Part shown: in pieces, positions 24,931 to 33,115 of the stretch
Position numbering within the stretch: position 1 is the stretch's first letter
Layout: the number at the start of each line of letters is the position of its first letter
Translations under genes and position numbers: made by a program
Source of the DNA: Frigoribacterium sp. PhB160
GTDB taxonomy: Bacteria; Actinomycetota; Actinomycetes; Actinomycetales; Microbacteriaceae
Length of the DNA stretch: 64,000 nt
Reading direction: 5' to 3'
NCBI RefSeq assembly: GCF_003751785.1
Contig: NZ_RKIE01000001.1
Coordinates: 1,155,564 to 1,219,563 of the forward strand
Notes under the pieces: model-generated
What the model was told of the DNA's origin: nothing
Database searches by the model: none
The model's input: the letters and a program-made list of their open reading frames with translations, nothing else

Positions 24931-26364
24931 GTGTTCGAACTCCACCACCTCACGGCCCACGAGCAGTACGAGTGGCTGCGCCGGGGCGACGTCTCGCCGC
25001 GCGAGCTGACCGACCACTACCTCGACCGCGTCGAGCGGCTCGACGGCGGGCCCGAGGGCCTCGGCGCCTTCACCACCGTCACGGCCGACGCCGCCCGGGC
25101 CCGCGCCGACGAGCTCGCGGCGCGCGGTCGGAGCGCCGCGCCGCTCTGGGGCCTGCCGCTGGCCGACAAGGACCTGTACGACCGGGCCGGCGTGCCGACC
25201 ACGTCGGGCTCGCGGCTGACCCGCGGCCGCGTCGCCGAGGCCGACTCCGAGATCGCCGCGGCCCTCACCGAGGCGGGCGCGGTCAGCCTCGGCAAGACGA
25301 CCACTCCCGAGTACGGGCTGACCGGCTACACCGAGCCGCTCGCCGGGCCCGTGACCCGCAACCCCTGGTCGACCGGGCTCGGGGCCGGCGGCTCGAGCGG
25401 GGGAGCGGCGGCGGCGGTCGCGGCGGGCCTGCTGCCCGTCGCGCCGGGCAGCGACGGCGGCGGGTCGATCCGCATCCCCGCGGCCGCCACGGGCCTCGTC
25501 GGCCTCAAGCCGTCCCGGGGCCGGGTGCCCTCGCAGTCGGGCCTGGCGAGCCTCGGCGGGCTCTCGGTCGGCGGGCCGATCGCCCGCACGGTCGCCGACG
25601 CGGCGATGCTGCTCGACGCGATGGTGTCGCCCGACGGCCGCCCGCCGCGCGACCACCACGCGCTCCGCGCGCCGACGTCGCCCGACGGGGCGTACCTCGG
25701 CACGGCCGTCCGGGGCGAGGGGCGGTTCCAGCTCGGGGTGGCGACGACCACCCCATGGGACGACGCGTACGACGTCCGGGTCGACCCGCGCCTCCTCACG
25801 GTGCTCGACGACGTCGTGGAGCTGCTCGCGACGAGCGGCCACGGCGTCGAGGAGACGACCGTGCCGCGCGCCGGGTACCCCGCGCTGTTCCGCACGATCT
25901 GGCAGGCCGGGGCGGCCGGCGTCCCGGCCGAGACCGACGACGACTTCGCGCTGCTCGAGCCGGGCACGGCGTGGCTCGTGCGGCGCGGGCGCGAGCTCAC
26001 CGCGCGCGACCTGGGCGCCGCCCTGGCCGGGCTCACGGCCTACGAACGCACCGTGGTCGCGGCGTTCGACCGCTTCGACGCCGTGCTCACGCCCGCCCTC
26101 GCGATGCTGCCGCGGCCGCTCGGCTGGCACGACGCCGACGACCCCGAGCGGGCCTTCGAGCAGCAGTGCCTGTACTCGCCGTTCACCTCGTTCGTCAACG
26201 TGGCCGGGCTGCCGGCGATCGCCCTGCCGGTGGCCGAGGTCGACGGGCTGCCGGCGGGGGTCCAGCTGGTCGGGCGACCGGGCCGCGAGGACGTGCTGCT
26301 GGCGATCGGCGCGCAGCTCGAGCGACGGCTGCGCTGGCAGCGCCGGCACCCGCCGACGTGGTGA
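24931..26364 (+). CDS. Amidase (amidase signature family)
   Basis: A 477-residue amidase. The Ser-cisSer-Lys triad is complete: Lys80 (LPLADKD), cis-Ser155 (GAGGSSGGAA) and nucleophile Ser179 (GSDGGGSIRIPA), with the 75- and 24-residue spacings seen in the family. The closest described types are AtzF/GatA-like amidases and 6-aminohexanoate-cyclic-dimer hydrolases; the substrate is unknown. It is not GatA, since no gatB/gatC adjoin it. Starts on GTG with TAGGCT (24918-24923) 7 nt upstream, suggesting a leaderless message. Confidence 0.9.
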   Translation: MFELHHLTAHEQYEWLRRGDVSPRELTDHYLDRVERLDGGPEGLGAFTTVTADAARARADELAARGRSAAPLWGLPLADKDLYDRAGVPTTSGSRLTRGRVAEADSEIAAALTEAGAVSLGKTTTPEYGLTGYTEPLAGPVTRNPWSTGLGAGGSSGGAAAAVAAGLLPVAPGSDGGGSIRIPAAATGLVGLKPSRGRVPSQSGLASLGGLSVGGPIARTVADAAMLLDAMVSPDGRPPRDHHALRAPTSPDGAYLGTAVRGEGRFQLGVATTTPWDDAYDVRVDPRLLTVLDDVVELLATSGHGVEETTVPRAGYPALFRTIWQAGAAGVPAETDDDFALLEPGTAWLVRRGRELTARDLGAALAGLTAYERTVVAAFDRFDAVLTPALAMLPRPLGWHDADDPERAFEQQCLYSPFTSFVNVAGLPAIALPVAEVDGLPAGVQLVGRPGREDVLLAIGAQLERRLRWQRRHPPTW

Positions 26365-26372
26365 GGCCGTGG

Positions 26373-26400
26373 CCGGGACGCGGACGGCGCCGCGTCCCGG
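26373..26400. terminator. Terminator between amidase and ABC operon
   Basis: Perfect 11-bp inverted repeat CCGGGACGCGG (26373-26383) and CCGCGTCCCGG (26390-26400), 6-nt loop, between two convergent stops. Confidence 0.75.
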
Positions 26401-26422
26401 CGCTCGTGCCGCGGCCGTCGGC

Positions 26423-27250
26423 TCAGTCGATCGTCGGCACCGCGGCGACGAGCGACCGCGTGTAGGGGTGCCGCGGCCGGCGGAGCACGTCGTCGGTCGC
26501 CCCCTGCTCGACGATCGAGCCGTCGCGGAGGACGGCCACCCGGTCGGCCAGGTGCTGCACGAGGCCGATGTCGTGCGAGACGAGCAGCAGGCTCAGGCCG
26601 AGGTCGTCGCGGAGCTCCTGCAGCAGCCCGAGGATCTGCGCGCGCACCGTGACGTCGAGCGCGCTCATCGGCTCGTCGCCGACGAGCAGCCGCGGCCCGT
26701 GCACGACGGCCCGGGCGAGGGCGACCCGCTGTCGCTGGCCGCCGCTGAGCTCATGGGGCCAGCGCTCGGCGTCGCCCCGGGCGAGGCCCACGCGCTCGAG
26801 CACGTCGCCGACCATCGCCGGGTGGTCGCCGGGCACGCCGAGGTGCCGGAGCGGCTCGGCCACCGTGTCGCCGACGAGCATGCGGGGGTCGAGCGAGCTG
26901 TACGGGTCCTGGAGCACGACGCCGGTCTGCCGACGGAACCAGCGGAGCCCAGCGGCGCGCCCCGGCGCCACGGGCCGCCCGTCGAACGTCACCGAGCCGG
27001 CGCTGGGGGAGTCGAGGGCCAGCAGCAGCCGCACGAGCGTCGACTTGCCCGAGCCCGACTCGCCGATCAGCGCCACGCTCTCGCCCGCGCCGACGTCGAG
27101 GTCGGCGTCGACGAGGGCGTGCCGCACCGGGCCGGGCTGGAACGGCGACCGCCTCGGCAGGGTGAAGGTGCGCGTGAGGCCGCGACCCCGCAGCAGGGGC
27201 TCGGCGCCCCGCTCGCCCGGCTCGTCCGACAGGCCGCCCGGCCCGCTCAC
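26423..27250 (-). CDS. Peptide/nickel-type ABC transporter ATPase (OppF/DppF)
   Basis: A 275-residue ATPase, the second nucleotide-binding subunit of a Dpp-type importer. Walker A GESGSGKST, Q-loop VVLQDPYSSLDPRM (the SLDPR text is typical for this class), signature LSGGQRQRVALARA, and Walker B LLVGDEPMSALD, with Gly where Ala/Cys is usual. The C-terminal HPYTRSLVAAVP is the Opp/Dpp ATPase hallmark. Start GTG 27250 overlaps the first ATPase's stop. Last gene in a five-gene minus-strand operon. Confidence 0.93.
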   Translation of the reverse strand: MSGPGGLSDEPGERGAEPLLRGRGLTRTFTLPRRSPFQPGPVRHALVDADLDVGAGESVALIGESGSGKSTLVRLLLALDSPSAGSVTFDGRPVAPGRAAGLRWFRRQTGVVLQDPYSSLDPRMLVGDTVAEPLRHLGVPGDHPAMVGDVLERVGLARGDAERWPHELSGGQRQRVALARAVVHGPRLLVGDEPMSALDVTVRAQILGLLQELRDDLGLSLLLVSHDIGLVQHLADRVAVLRDGSIVEQGATDDVLRRPRHPYTRSLVAAVPTID

Positions 27251-28026
27251 GACGCCCGCCACGTGGTCGCCCGGGTCGCCTCGACGAGGCCGCGGGTCAC
27301 CGGGTGCTCGGGGGCCTGCAGGAGGCGCGCCACCGGCCCCCGCTCGACCACCCGCCCGTGCGAGAGCACGAGCGCGTCGTCGGCGACGCGCGACAGCACC
27401 GCCAGGTCGTGGGTCACGAAGAGCAGCGCGGCGCCCCGCTCGTCGACGAGGCGACCGAAGAGGGCGAGCACCTCGGCCTGCGTCGTCACGTCGAGGGCCG
27501 TGGTGGGCTCGTCGGCGAGCAGCAGGGCCGGGCGGGTGATGAGCGCCGTCGCGATGACGACGCGCTGCCGCTGGCCGCCGGACAACTGATGCGGCCACCG
27601 GTCGACGATCTGCTCGGGCTCGGGCAGCCCGACCTCGGCGGCGGCCTCCACGGCGCGGGCGCGCGCCTCGCGCCGGGAGAGGCCCTCGTGGAGGCGCAGG
27701 GGCTCGCTGATCTGCCGGCCGACGGTCATGACCGGGTCGAGCGAGGTGCGCGGGTCCTGGAAGACGGTGCCGACGACGCGGCCGCGCAGGCGGGCCAGCT
27801 CGCGGTCGGGCAGGCCCACGAGCTCGCGGCCGTCGAGGCGGATGCTGCCCGTCGCCTCGGCGCCCGCGGGGAGCAGGCCCAGCACGGCGAGCGTGGTCAG
27901 CGACTTGCCGCTGCCCGACTCGCCGATGAGGCCGAGCCGCCGCCCCGCGGGCAGCTCGAGGGAGAGGTCGTCGACGACGCGGCGGCCGCCGATCGTGATC
28001 GTGAGCCGGTCGATCTCGAGCGTCAC
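27247..28026 (-). CDS. Peptide/nickel-type ABC transporter ATPase (OppD/DppD)
   Basis: First ATPase of the Dpp-type importer, 259 residues. Walker A GESGSGKSL, TVFQDPRTSLDPVMTVG, signature LSGGQRQRVVIATAL, Walker B ALLLADEPTTALDVTTQ, then FVTHDLAVL. It is shorter than typical OppD (about 320) because the C-terminal Cys-rich extension that binds an Fe-S cluster in some family members is missing; it ends soon after HPVTRGLVEATRA. Starts on GTG overlapping the OppC-type permease stop. Confidence 0.92.
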   Translation of the reverse strand: MTLEIDRLTITIGGRRVVDDLSLELPAGRRLGLIGESGSGKSLTTLAVLGLLPAGAEATGSIRLDGRELVGLPDRELARLRGRVVGTVFQDPRTSLDPVMTVGRQISEPLRLHEGLSRREARARAVEAAAEVGLPEPEQIVDRWPHQLSGGQRQRVVIATALITRPALLLADEPTTALDVTTQAEVLALFGRLVDERGAALLFVTHDLAVLSRVADDALVLSHGRVVERGPVARLLQAPEHPVTRGLVEATRATTWRAS

Positions 28027-28895
28027 GAGGTCACCTCCGGGGTCGGGACGGGCGTGCGGGTGCGCAGCCGCGGGTCGGCGGCGTCGCGGATCACGTCGCC
28101 GAGCAGGTTGAGGGCGAGCACCGTGAGGGTGATGGCGAGCCCGGGCCAGACCACGGTCCACGGGTGCACGCCGAGGTAGCGCTGCAGGTCGCTGAGCAGG
28201 CGTCCCCACGAGGCCGTCTCGGCGGAGGCCCCGTAGCCGAGGAACGACAGCCCCGCCTCGGCGAGGATCGACGTCGCCATCGCGAGCGACAGCTGCACGA
28301 CGAGCACCGGCGCGATGTTCGGCAGCAGGTGGCGGCGGAGCACGGCGAGCTGGCCGAGGCCTGCGGCCCGCGCGGCGGTGACGTAGTCCTCGCGGAGCAC
28401 GCGGCGGATCTCCGCGCGGGAGACGCGCGCGATGGTCACGCCGTAGCCGACGCCGGCCGCGACGACGACGACGGCGAGCGAGCCGCCGAACGCCGCGGCG
28501 AGGGCCATCGCGACGAGCAGGGTCGGGAAGGCGACGAGCACGTCGATGAGCACGGCGACCGAGTCGCGCACCCACCGAGCGGTGAGCGAGCCCAGGGCCG
28601 CGAGGCCGAGGCCGACGACGAGGGCGACGAGCCCGGCCGACACGGCGACGACGACGGTCGTGCCGGTGGCCGCCATGAGGTAGCTCGCGATGTCGCGGCC
28701 GACGGCGTCGGTGCCGGCCCAGTGCGCGGCCGACGGGGGTGCCCACGCCGAGTACGGGTCGGTCGTGAAGGGGTCGAGCGGCGTCCAGACCCGGCTCACG
28801 AGGGCGCAGGCGGCGACCAGGCCGAGCCAGGCGACGGCCGCCGCGCCCGCGGGCCGGCGCAGCACGCCGGCCAGGGTGCCCCGTCCGCCGCTCAC
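28023..28895 (-). CDS. Peptide/nickel-type ABC transporter permease (DppC type)
   Basis: A 290-residue membrane permease with about six helices. DppC hallmarks are HWAGTDAVGRDIASYLM after the first helix and DYVTAARAAGLGQLAVLRRHLLPN, the EAA loop contacting the ATPase, then LSFLGYGASAETASWGRLL. It begins with GTG in a 4-nt overlap with the DppB-type permease gene and forms the translocation pore with it. Confidence 0.93.
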   Translation of the reverse strand: MSGGRGTLAGVLRRPAGAAAVAWLGLVAACALVSRVWTPLDPFTTDPYSAWAPPSAAHWAGTDAVGRDIASYLMAATGTTVVVAVSAGLVALVVGLGLAALGSLTARWVRDSVAVLIDVLVAFPTLLVAMALAAAFGGSLAVVVVAAGVGYGVTIARVSRAEIRRVLREDYVTAARAAGLGQLAVLRRHLLPNIAPVLVVQLSLAMATSILAEAGLSFLGYGASAETASWGRLLSDLQRYLGVHPWTVVWPGLAITLTVLALNLLGDVIRDAADPRLRTRTPVPTPEVTS

Positions 28896-29845
28896 GAGCC
28901 GACCTCGCGGAGGCGCGGGTCGAGCCGTCGGTGGAGGACGTCGACCAGCAGCCCCACGAGCAGCACGATCGCGGTCAACGTCATGAGCTCGCCCTGCACC
29001 TTCGTGAGGTCTCGGCGGCCGACGTCGGCGACGAGCATGCGGCCGAGGCCCGGCAGGGAGAAGAGCTGCTCGACGACGACGGCGCCGACGACGAGGCCCG
29101 CGACCTGGAGCCCGAGCACGCTGACGATGCTGAGCGCGACGTTCGGCAGCCCGTGGCGGACGAGCGCACGGCTCGTCGTCATGCCCTTGGCGGCCGCGGC
29201 GCGGACGTAGTCCTCGTCGAGGGCGCCGACGGCGGCCGAGCGGGTGAAGCGGAAGAGCACGGCGCCCTCGACCAGGCCGATGGTCAGCGCGGGCAGCACG
29301 AGCGAGCGGAGCGCCCGGCCGGGGTCGTCCCAGCCGTCGATCGGGAAGCCTTGGGTCGGCAGCCAGCCGAGCGTCACGCCGAAGAGCGCGATGAGCAGCA
29401 TGCCCGCCCAGACGACCGGCACGGCGGCGAGCACCTGGGCGACGACGCCGAGCGCGACGCCCGAGGCCCGTCGGTGCCGCACCGCGGCGAGCACGCCGAG
29501 GGGCACGCCGACGAGCAGCCCGACGACGAGCGACAGCCCGGCGAGGGGCAGCGTCACCCCGAGCTTCTCGGCGACCTCGCCGGCGACGGGGGTGCCGGTC
29601 ACGAGCGAGTCGCCGAGGTCGAGGCGCAGCAGCCCGCCCGCCCAGTCGAGGTACTGCACGACCAGCGGCCGGTCGAGCCCGAGGGAGGCGCGGATCGCCG
29701 CGACCTGCGCCGGGGTGCCGTTCGTGCCCGCGATCGACTGCGCCACGTCCCCCGGCAGGAGGCGCAGGACGCCGAACACGAGGACGCTCGCCACCGCCAG
29801 CCCCACCGCGAGGAGGAGCAGGCGGCCGAGCACGAACCGGGTCAC
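28892..29845 (-). CDS. Peptide/nickel-type ABC transporter permease (DppB type)
   Basis: A 317-residue permease. The N-terminal RFVLGRLLLLAVGLAVASVLVFG helix, LPGDVAQSIAG, and RASLGLDRPLVVQYLDW are DppB signatures; DEDYVRAAAAKGMTTSRALVRHGLPN is the EAA loop. About six membrane helices. The GTG at 29845 overlaps the binding-protein stop. The very long open frame reaching to 32062 on this strand is a shadow upstream of this start. Confidence 0.92.
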   Translation of the reverse strand: MTRFVLGRLLLLAVGLAVASVLVFGVLRLLPGDVAQSIAGTNGTPAQVAAIRASLGLDRPLVVQYLDWAGGLLRLDLGDSLVTGTPVAGEVAEKLGVTLPLAGLSLVVGLLVGVPLGVLAAVRHRRASGVALGVVAQVLAAVPVVWAGMLLIALFGVTLGWLPTQGFPIDGWDDPGRALRSLVLPALTIGLVEGAVLFRFTRSAAVGALDEDYVRAAAAKGMTTSRALVRHGLPNVALSIVSVLGLQVAGLVVGAVVVEQLFSLPGLGRMLVADVGRRDLTKVQGELMTLTAIVLLVGLLVDVLHRRLDPRLREVGS

Positions 29846-31362
29846 TCGGTGGTGGCCAGCTCGGAGAGGTCGAGGCGGGTGCTCGTCGACGAGGTCGGGA
29901 AGCCCGTCACGCCGTCGCGGACGGCGGTGAGCGTCGTGGCCGTGTAGAGCCACTCGGCGGGGGCGTCGGCCGAGACGAGGGCCGCCGCCTGCTGCAGCTT
30001 CGCGTCCGCGACGGCGGGGTCGGTGGCCGTCAGCGACTCCTGGTAGAGCTGCTGCACCGGCGCGCTGTCGTAGCCCCAGTAGTACGTCGGGTCGGCCCAG
30101 TTCGAGAAGTCGTGCGTCTCGGCGTGGTTCACCATGCTGAGCTGGAAGTCGCGGGTGCCGCCGTCGGCCGGCGCCGTGAAGACGTCGTTGAGCCAGGTCG
30201 TGAAGTCGACCTGCTCGACGGTGAGGGTGACGCCCACCGCGGCGAGCTGGGTCGTGAGGACGTCCCCGATCGCGGCCGGGTAGAAGTTCGCGTACTCGAG
30301 GGTGAGGTCGAGGTCGTCGGCGTGGCCGGCCTCGGCGAGGAGGGCCTTCGCCTCGTCCGGGTCGTAGGCGTCGACCGAGGTGAGGTCGGCGTAGCCGGGG
30401 TCGAGGGCGGGGATCGGGCCGCCCTGGTCGACGGCCGAGCCGCCGACGGCCGCGATCAGCGCGTCGTTGTCGATCGCCAGCCTGATCGCGTGGCGGACGC
30501 GCTCGTCGGTGAAGGGCGCGACCGCGTTGTTGAAGGCGAGCGTGTACTTGTCGGTGGTCTTGCCCTCCTCGAGCGTGATCCCGTCGACGCCCTCGAGCTG
30601 CGACGACAGCGTGGCGTCGACGGCGGTCTGCACGTCGAGGTCGCCCGAGATCGTGGCGTTGACCGCGGCGGAGGGGTCGGTCACGTACCGGAAGACGACG
30701 CGCGCGACGCCGGCCGGGTCGCCCCAGTAGTCGTCGGCGCGGGCCAGCTGCAGGTTGTCGCCCTGCGTCCAGCTCGCGAGCGTGTAGGGGCCCGTGCCGT
30801 TGGCGGTCGTCGAGAGGTCGTTGGTGGCGGCCTGCTCGAGCACGAGGCCGGCGCGGCCCGTCAGGGCGAAGAGCAGGGCGGAGTCGGGCTGCGAGAGGGT
30901 CAGCACGACGGTCTGGTCGTCGGTGGCCTCGATCGTGCGGACGGCCGCGAGGTCGGCGTGCCCCTGGATCGTCTCGTCGTCCTTCGCCTGCTGGAGCGAC
31001 CACACGACGTCGGCGGCCGTCATGGCGGCCCCGTCGTGGAAGGTCACGCCGTCGGCGAGGGCGAAGGTGTACGTGAGCCCGTCGTCGCTGACCTCGTGCG
31101 ACGCGGCGAGCACGTCGACGACCTCGTTGTCCTGCGTGCGGCCGACGAGTCCCTGGTAGACGTTGTCGATCAGCACCTGGTCGAGCGCGATGCCGTCGGT
31201 GTGGCGGATGTCGAGGTCGCTCGGCTCGAGCACGAGGCCGACGGTGACGGTCGCGTCGGCGGGGTCGACCGGGCCGTCGGACGAGCCGGAGGTGCAGCCG
31301 GCCACGAGGGCGACGACGGCCGCGGTGGCGGCGAGGGTGGCGAGCAGGCGGGCAGGGCGCAT
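29842..31362 (-). CDS. ABC transporter substrate-binding lipoprotein (SBP family 5)
   Basis: A 506-residue extracytoplasmic binding protein for the downstream Dpp-type permeases. The signal peptide ends in lipobox VAGC. Family 5 motifs include YTFALADGVTFHDGAAMTAADVVWSL, GTGPYTLASWTQGD and RVRHAIRLAIDNDAL. Ligands of this family are di/oligopeptides, nickel chelates, or other metallophores; none can be assigned here. The ATG at 31362 has GAAAGG before it. Its upstream region is shared with divergent iron-regulated genes and carries three copies of a 13-bp repeat. Confidence 0.92.
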   Translation of the reverse strand: MRPARLLATLAATAAVVALVAGCTSGSSDGPVDPADATVTVGLVLEPSDLDIRHTDGIALDQVLIDNVYQGLVGRTQDNEVVDVLAASHEVSDDGLTYTFALADGVTFHDGAAMTAADVVWSLQQAKDDETIQGHADLAAVRTIEATDDQTVVLTLSQPDSALLFALTGRAGLVLEQAATNDLSTTANGTGPYTLASWTQGDNLQLARADDYWGDPAGVARVVFRYVTDPSAAVNATISGDLDVQTAVDATLSSQLEGVDGITLEEGKTTDKYTLAFNNAVAPFTDERVRHAIRLAIDNDALIAAVGGSAVDQGGPIPALDPGYADLTSVDAYDPDEAKALLAEAGHADDLDLTLEYANFYPAAIGDVLTTQLAAVGVTLTVEQVDFTTWLNDVFTAPADGGTRDFQLSMVNHAETHDFSNWADPTYYWGYDSAPVQQLYQESLTATDPAVADAKLQQAAALVSADAPAEWLYTATTLTAVRDGVTGFPTSSTSTRLDLSELATTE

Positions 31363-31454
31363 GTGAGCGGGGCCTTTCGGGGCGGGAGCGGTGACGGGTC
31401 GGCGGCGCACGTCGCTCGTCGCGACCGCTGCGCCCCCGGTGCAGGATGTCCTCC

Positions 31455-31544
31455 GTCGCTGCCGGACGTGGAACGCGGCTGACGCGTCGTCGCTGCCGGA
31501 CGGTCGCGTCGCCCCTCTGCTCGCAGGTCGCTGCCGGACCTGCG
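31455..31544. repeat. Three direct copies of GTCGCTGCCGGAC
   Basis: Exact 13-bp repeats at 31455-31467, 31489-31501 and 31527-31539, start-to-start 34 and 38 bp. Each is a mini inverted repeat, GTC-GCTGCCG-GAC; the third is extended to a full 8-bp stem, CGCAGGTC/GACCTGCG (31522-31544), with the same 7-nt core. They fill the space between the binding-protein gene and the iron box. They are probably binding sites for a regulator of one or both divergent units. Confidence 0.6.
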
Positions 31545-31617
31545 CGCGGGTGCGAATCTACCACCAGGCCGACGGGAGGCTGTGGATCCGTCCCGGGGGC
31601 GCCTCCGGGCTGGCGAG

Positions 31618-31646
31618 ATAGGTAAGGCATGCCTATATTGGGGAGG
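31618..31646 (+). promoter_or_regulatory. DtxR/IdeR-like iron box over a promoter
   Basis: ATAGGTAAGGCATGCCTAT (31618-31636) matches the 19-bp DtxR/IdeR consensus at 13 of 19 positions by my count and has the palindromic core AGGCATGCCT. A -10-like TATATT (31634-31639) overlaps its right edge and GGGGAGG (31641-31647) is the ribosome site for the ATG at 31649. Iron-bound repressor there would block the promoter. Confidence 0.75.
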
Positions 31647-31648
31647 CC

Positions 31649-32080
31649 ATGTTCTTCGACCACCCGAACCCTCCCGTGCCGCACGACGCGATCCGCGTCC
31701 TGTTCGCCGGCGACGCCACGTCCGTCCCCGCGATCCGCGAGATGCTCGCCGTGCTGCCCATCTGCGCGCGCGGCCAGGTCTTCGTCGAGGTCGGCTCGTC
31801 CGACGAGGTCGTCGAGCTCGCGTCGCCCGGGCGGGTCACCGTCAGCTGGCTCGCGCGCGACCGTCGCAGCGGTGCCCCCGGCAGCGGTCTCTCCTGCGCC
31901 CCCGGCGAGGCCCTCGGCCGTGCCGTCCGCGCCTGGCTCGGCGAGATGTACGTCGACCCCGAGGCACTGGCGACGGCCGAGCACCTGATCTGGCTCGGCG
32001 GGCCCGAGTCGTTCGCCTACGACCTGCGCCACGACCTGCGGGCCGCCGCCGCGGTCGAGCACGGCGCGTCCGCCGTCTAG
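31649..32080 (+). CDS. Stand-alone SIP-type reductase C-terminal domain protein
   Basis: A 143-residue protein resembling only the C-terminal NAD(P)H-binding half of siderophore-interacting proteins: RVLFAGDATSVPAIREMLAVLP, then QVFVEVGSSDEV and the terminal WLGGPESFAYDLRHDL. The FAD-binding N-terminal barrel is absent. The ATG has a perfect ribosome site and an iron box overlaps the promoter, so expression should rise under iron limitation. It may be an accessory to, or a shortened duplicate of, the full-length protein 14 bp downstream. Confidence 0.7.
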   Translation: MFFDHPNPPVPHDAIRVLFAGDATSVPAIREMLAVLPICARGQVFVEVGSSDEVVELASPGRVTVSWLARDRRSGAPGSGLSCAPGEALGRAVRAWLGEMYVDPEALATAEHLIWLGGPESFAYDLRHDLRAAAAVEHGASAV

Positions 32081-32094
32081 GGACGCGCCTCCTC

Positions 32095-33051
32095 GTGTCG
32101 TCCCTCGTCGCGCCGCCGACCGCCGGCGTGCCCGCCCGGCCCGTCGCCGCGAAGCCGGCGCACCGTCCGTATCGTGTGCGCGTCGCGGCCGTCACGCCGC
32201 TCAGCCCGTCGTTCGTCCGCCTCACCTTCGCGGGCGACGACCTCGCCGACTTCGGGGCCGACGGCCTCGACCAGCGCATCAAGGTCGTCCTGCCCCTCCC
32301 GGGCACGGGCTTCGACACCTTCCCCGGCGGCGACTGGTGGTCGGCCTGGCGGGCGTTGCCCGACCACCAGCGGAACCCGTTCCGCACCTACACGGCCCGT
32401 GCGGTGCGCCCCGCCGAGCGCGAGGTCGACGTCGACTTCGTCGTCCACGCCGACGGCGGGCCGGCGGCGGCCTGGCTCGCGACCGTGGCGGCGGGCGACG
32501 AGGCGATGCTCGTCGGCCCCGACGCCACGAGCGGCGTCCGGGGCAGCGGCGTCGAGTGGGCGCCCGGCTCGGCCCGCACCGTGATGATCGCCGGCGACGA
32601 GACGGCCGCGCCCGCCATCTGCTCGATCGTCGAGCAGCTGCCCGCCGACGCGCGGGGCTGCGTCTTCGTCGAGGTGCCGGGGGAGGCCGACGTGCTGCCC
32701 CTCGCCGCCCCGGCCGGCGTCTCCGTGCACTGGCTGCCGCGCGTCGACGCCCACGCCGGGCACGGCGAGCGGCTGCAGCGAGCGGTGCGCGACTGGACGG
32801 CCCGCTACGTGACGGCCTGGCACCGCGGCGTCGACGTCACGGACGTCGACGTCGACCACGACCTGCTCTGGGACGTGCCGCAGGGCGAGCCGGGCCGCGG
32901 CGCGGCGCTCGAGGGCGACCTCTACGCGTGGCTCGCCGGCGAGGCGGCCGCGATCAAGTCGCTCCGCCGCTTCCTCGTGAGCGAGGTCGGCGTCGACCGC
33001 CGTCAGGTCGCCTTCATGGGCTACTGGAGGCTGGGCAGGTCCGAGATGTGA
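32095..33051 (+). CDS. Siderophore-interacting protein (FAD/NADPH ferric-siderophore reductase)
   Basis: A 318-residue cytoplasmic flavoprotein of the SIP/ViuB family that reduces Fe(III)-siderophores. N-terminal FAD domain: SPSFVRLTFAGDDLADFG and the FAD-binding FRTYTARAV. NADPH domain: TVMIAGDETAAPAICSIVEQLP. The C-terminal VDRRQVAFMGYWRLGRSE is diagnostic. GTG at 32095 is the only good start after the previous stop, though its ribosome site is weak (GGGA). It follows the half-length SIP gene in the same iron-box operon. Confidence 0.92.
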   Translation: MSSLVAPPTAGVPARPVAAKPAHRPYRVRVAAVTPLSPSFVRLTFAGDDLADFGADGLDQRIKVVLPLPGTGFDTFPGGDWWSAWRALPDHQRNPFRTYTARAVRPAEREVDVDFVVHADGGPAAAWLATVAAGDEAMLVGPDATSGVRGSGVEWAPGSARTVMIAGDETAAPAICSIVEQLPADARGCVFVEVPGEADVLPLAAPAGVSVHWLPRVDAHAGHGERLQRAVRDWTARYVTAWHRGVDVTDVDVDHDLLWDVPQGEPGRGAALEGDLYAWLAGEAAAIKSLRRFLVSEVGVDRRQVAFMGYWRLGRSEM

Positions 33052-33053
33052 CC

Positions 33054-33099
33054 GACGCCCTCCGCCGACCGACCGGGAGGTCGATCGGCGGAGGGCGTC
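33054..33099. terminator. Strong bidirectional terminator
   Basis: Near-perfect long inverted repeat: GACGCCCTCCGCCGA (33054-33068) and TCGGCGGAGGGCGTC (33085-33099), with further partial pairing inside (CCGA/TCGATCGG region). It separates the convergent SIP and SDR genes. Confidence 0.85.
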
Positions 33100-33115
33100 C
33101 GCGTCGGGCCGAGGG

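Noticed and set aside
28892-32062. 1056-residue minus-strand open frame
   Set aside because: Only the part below 29845 is a real permease; the rest is an antisense or out-of-frame shadow of the binding-protein and SIP-like genes.
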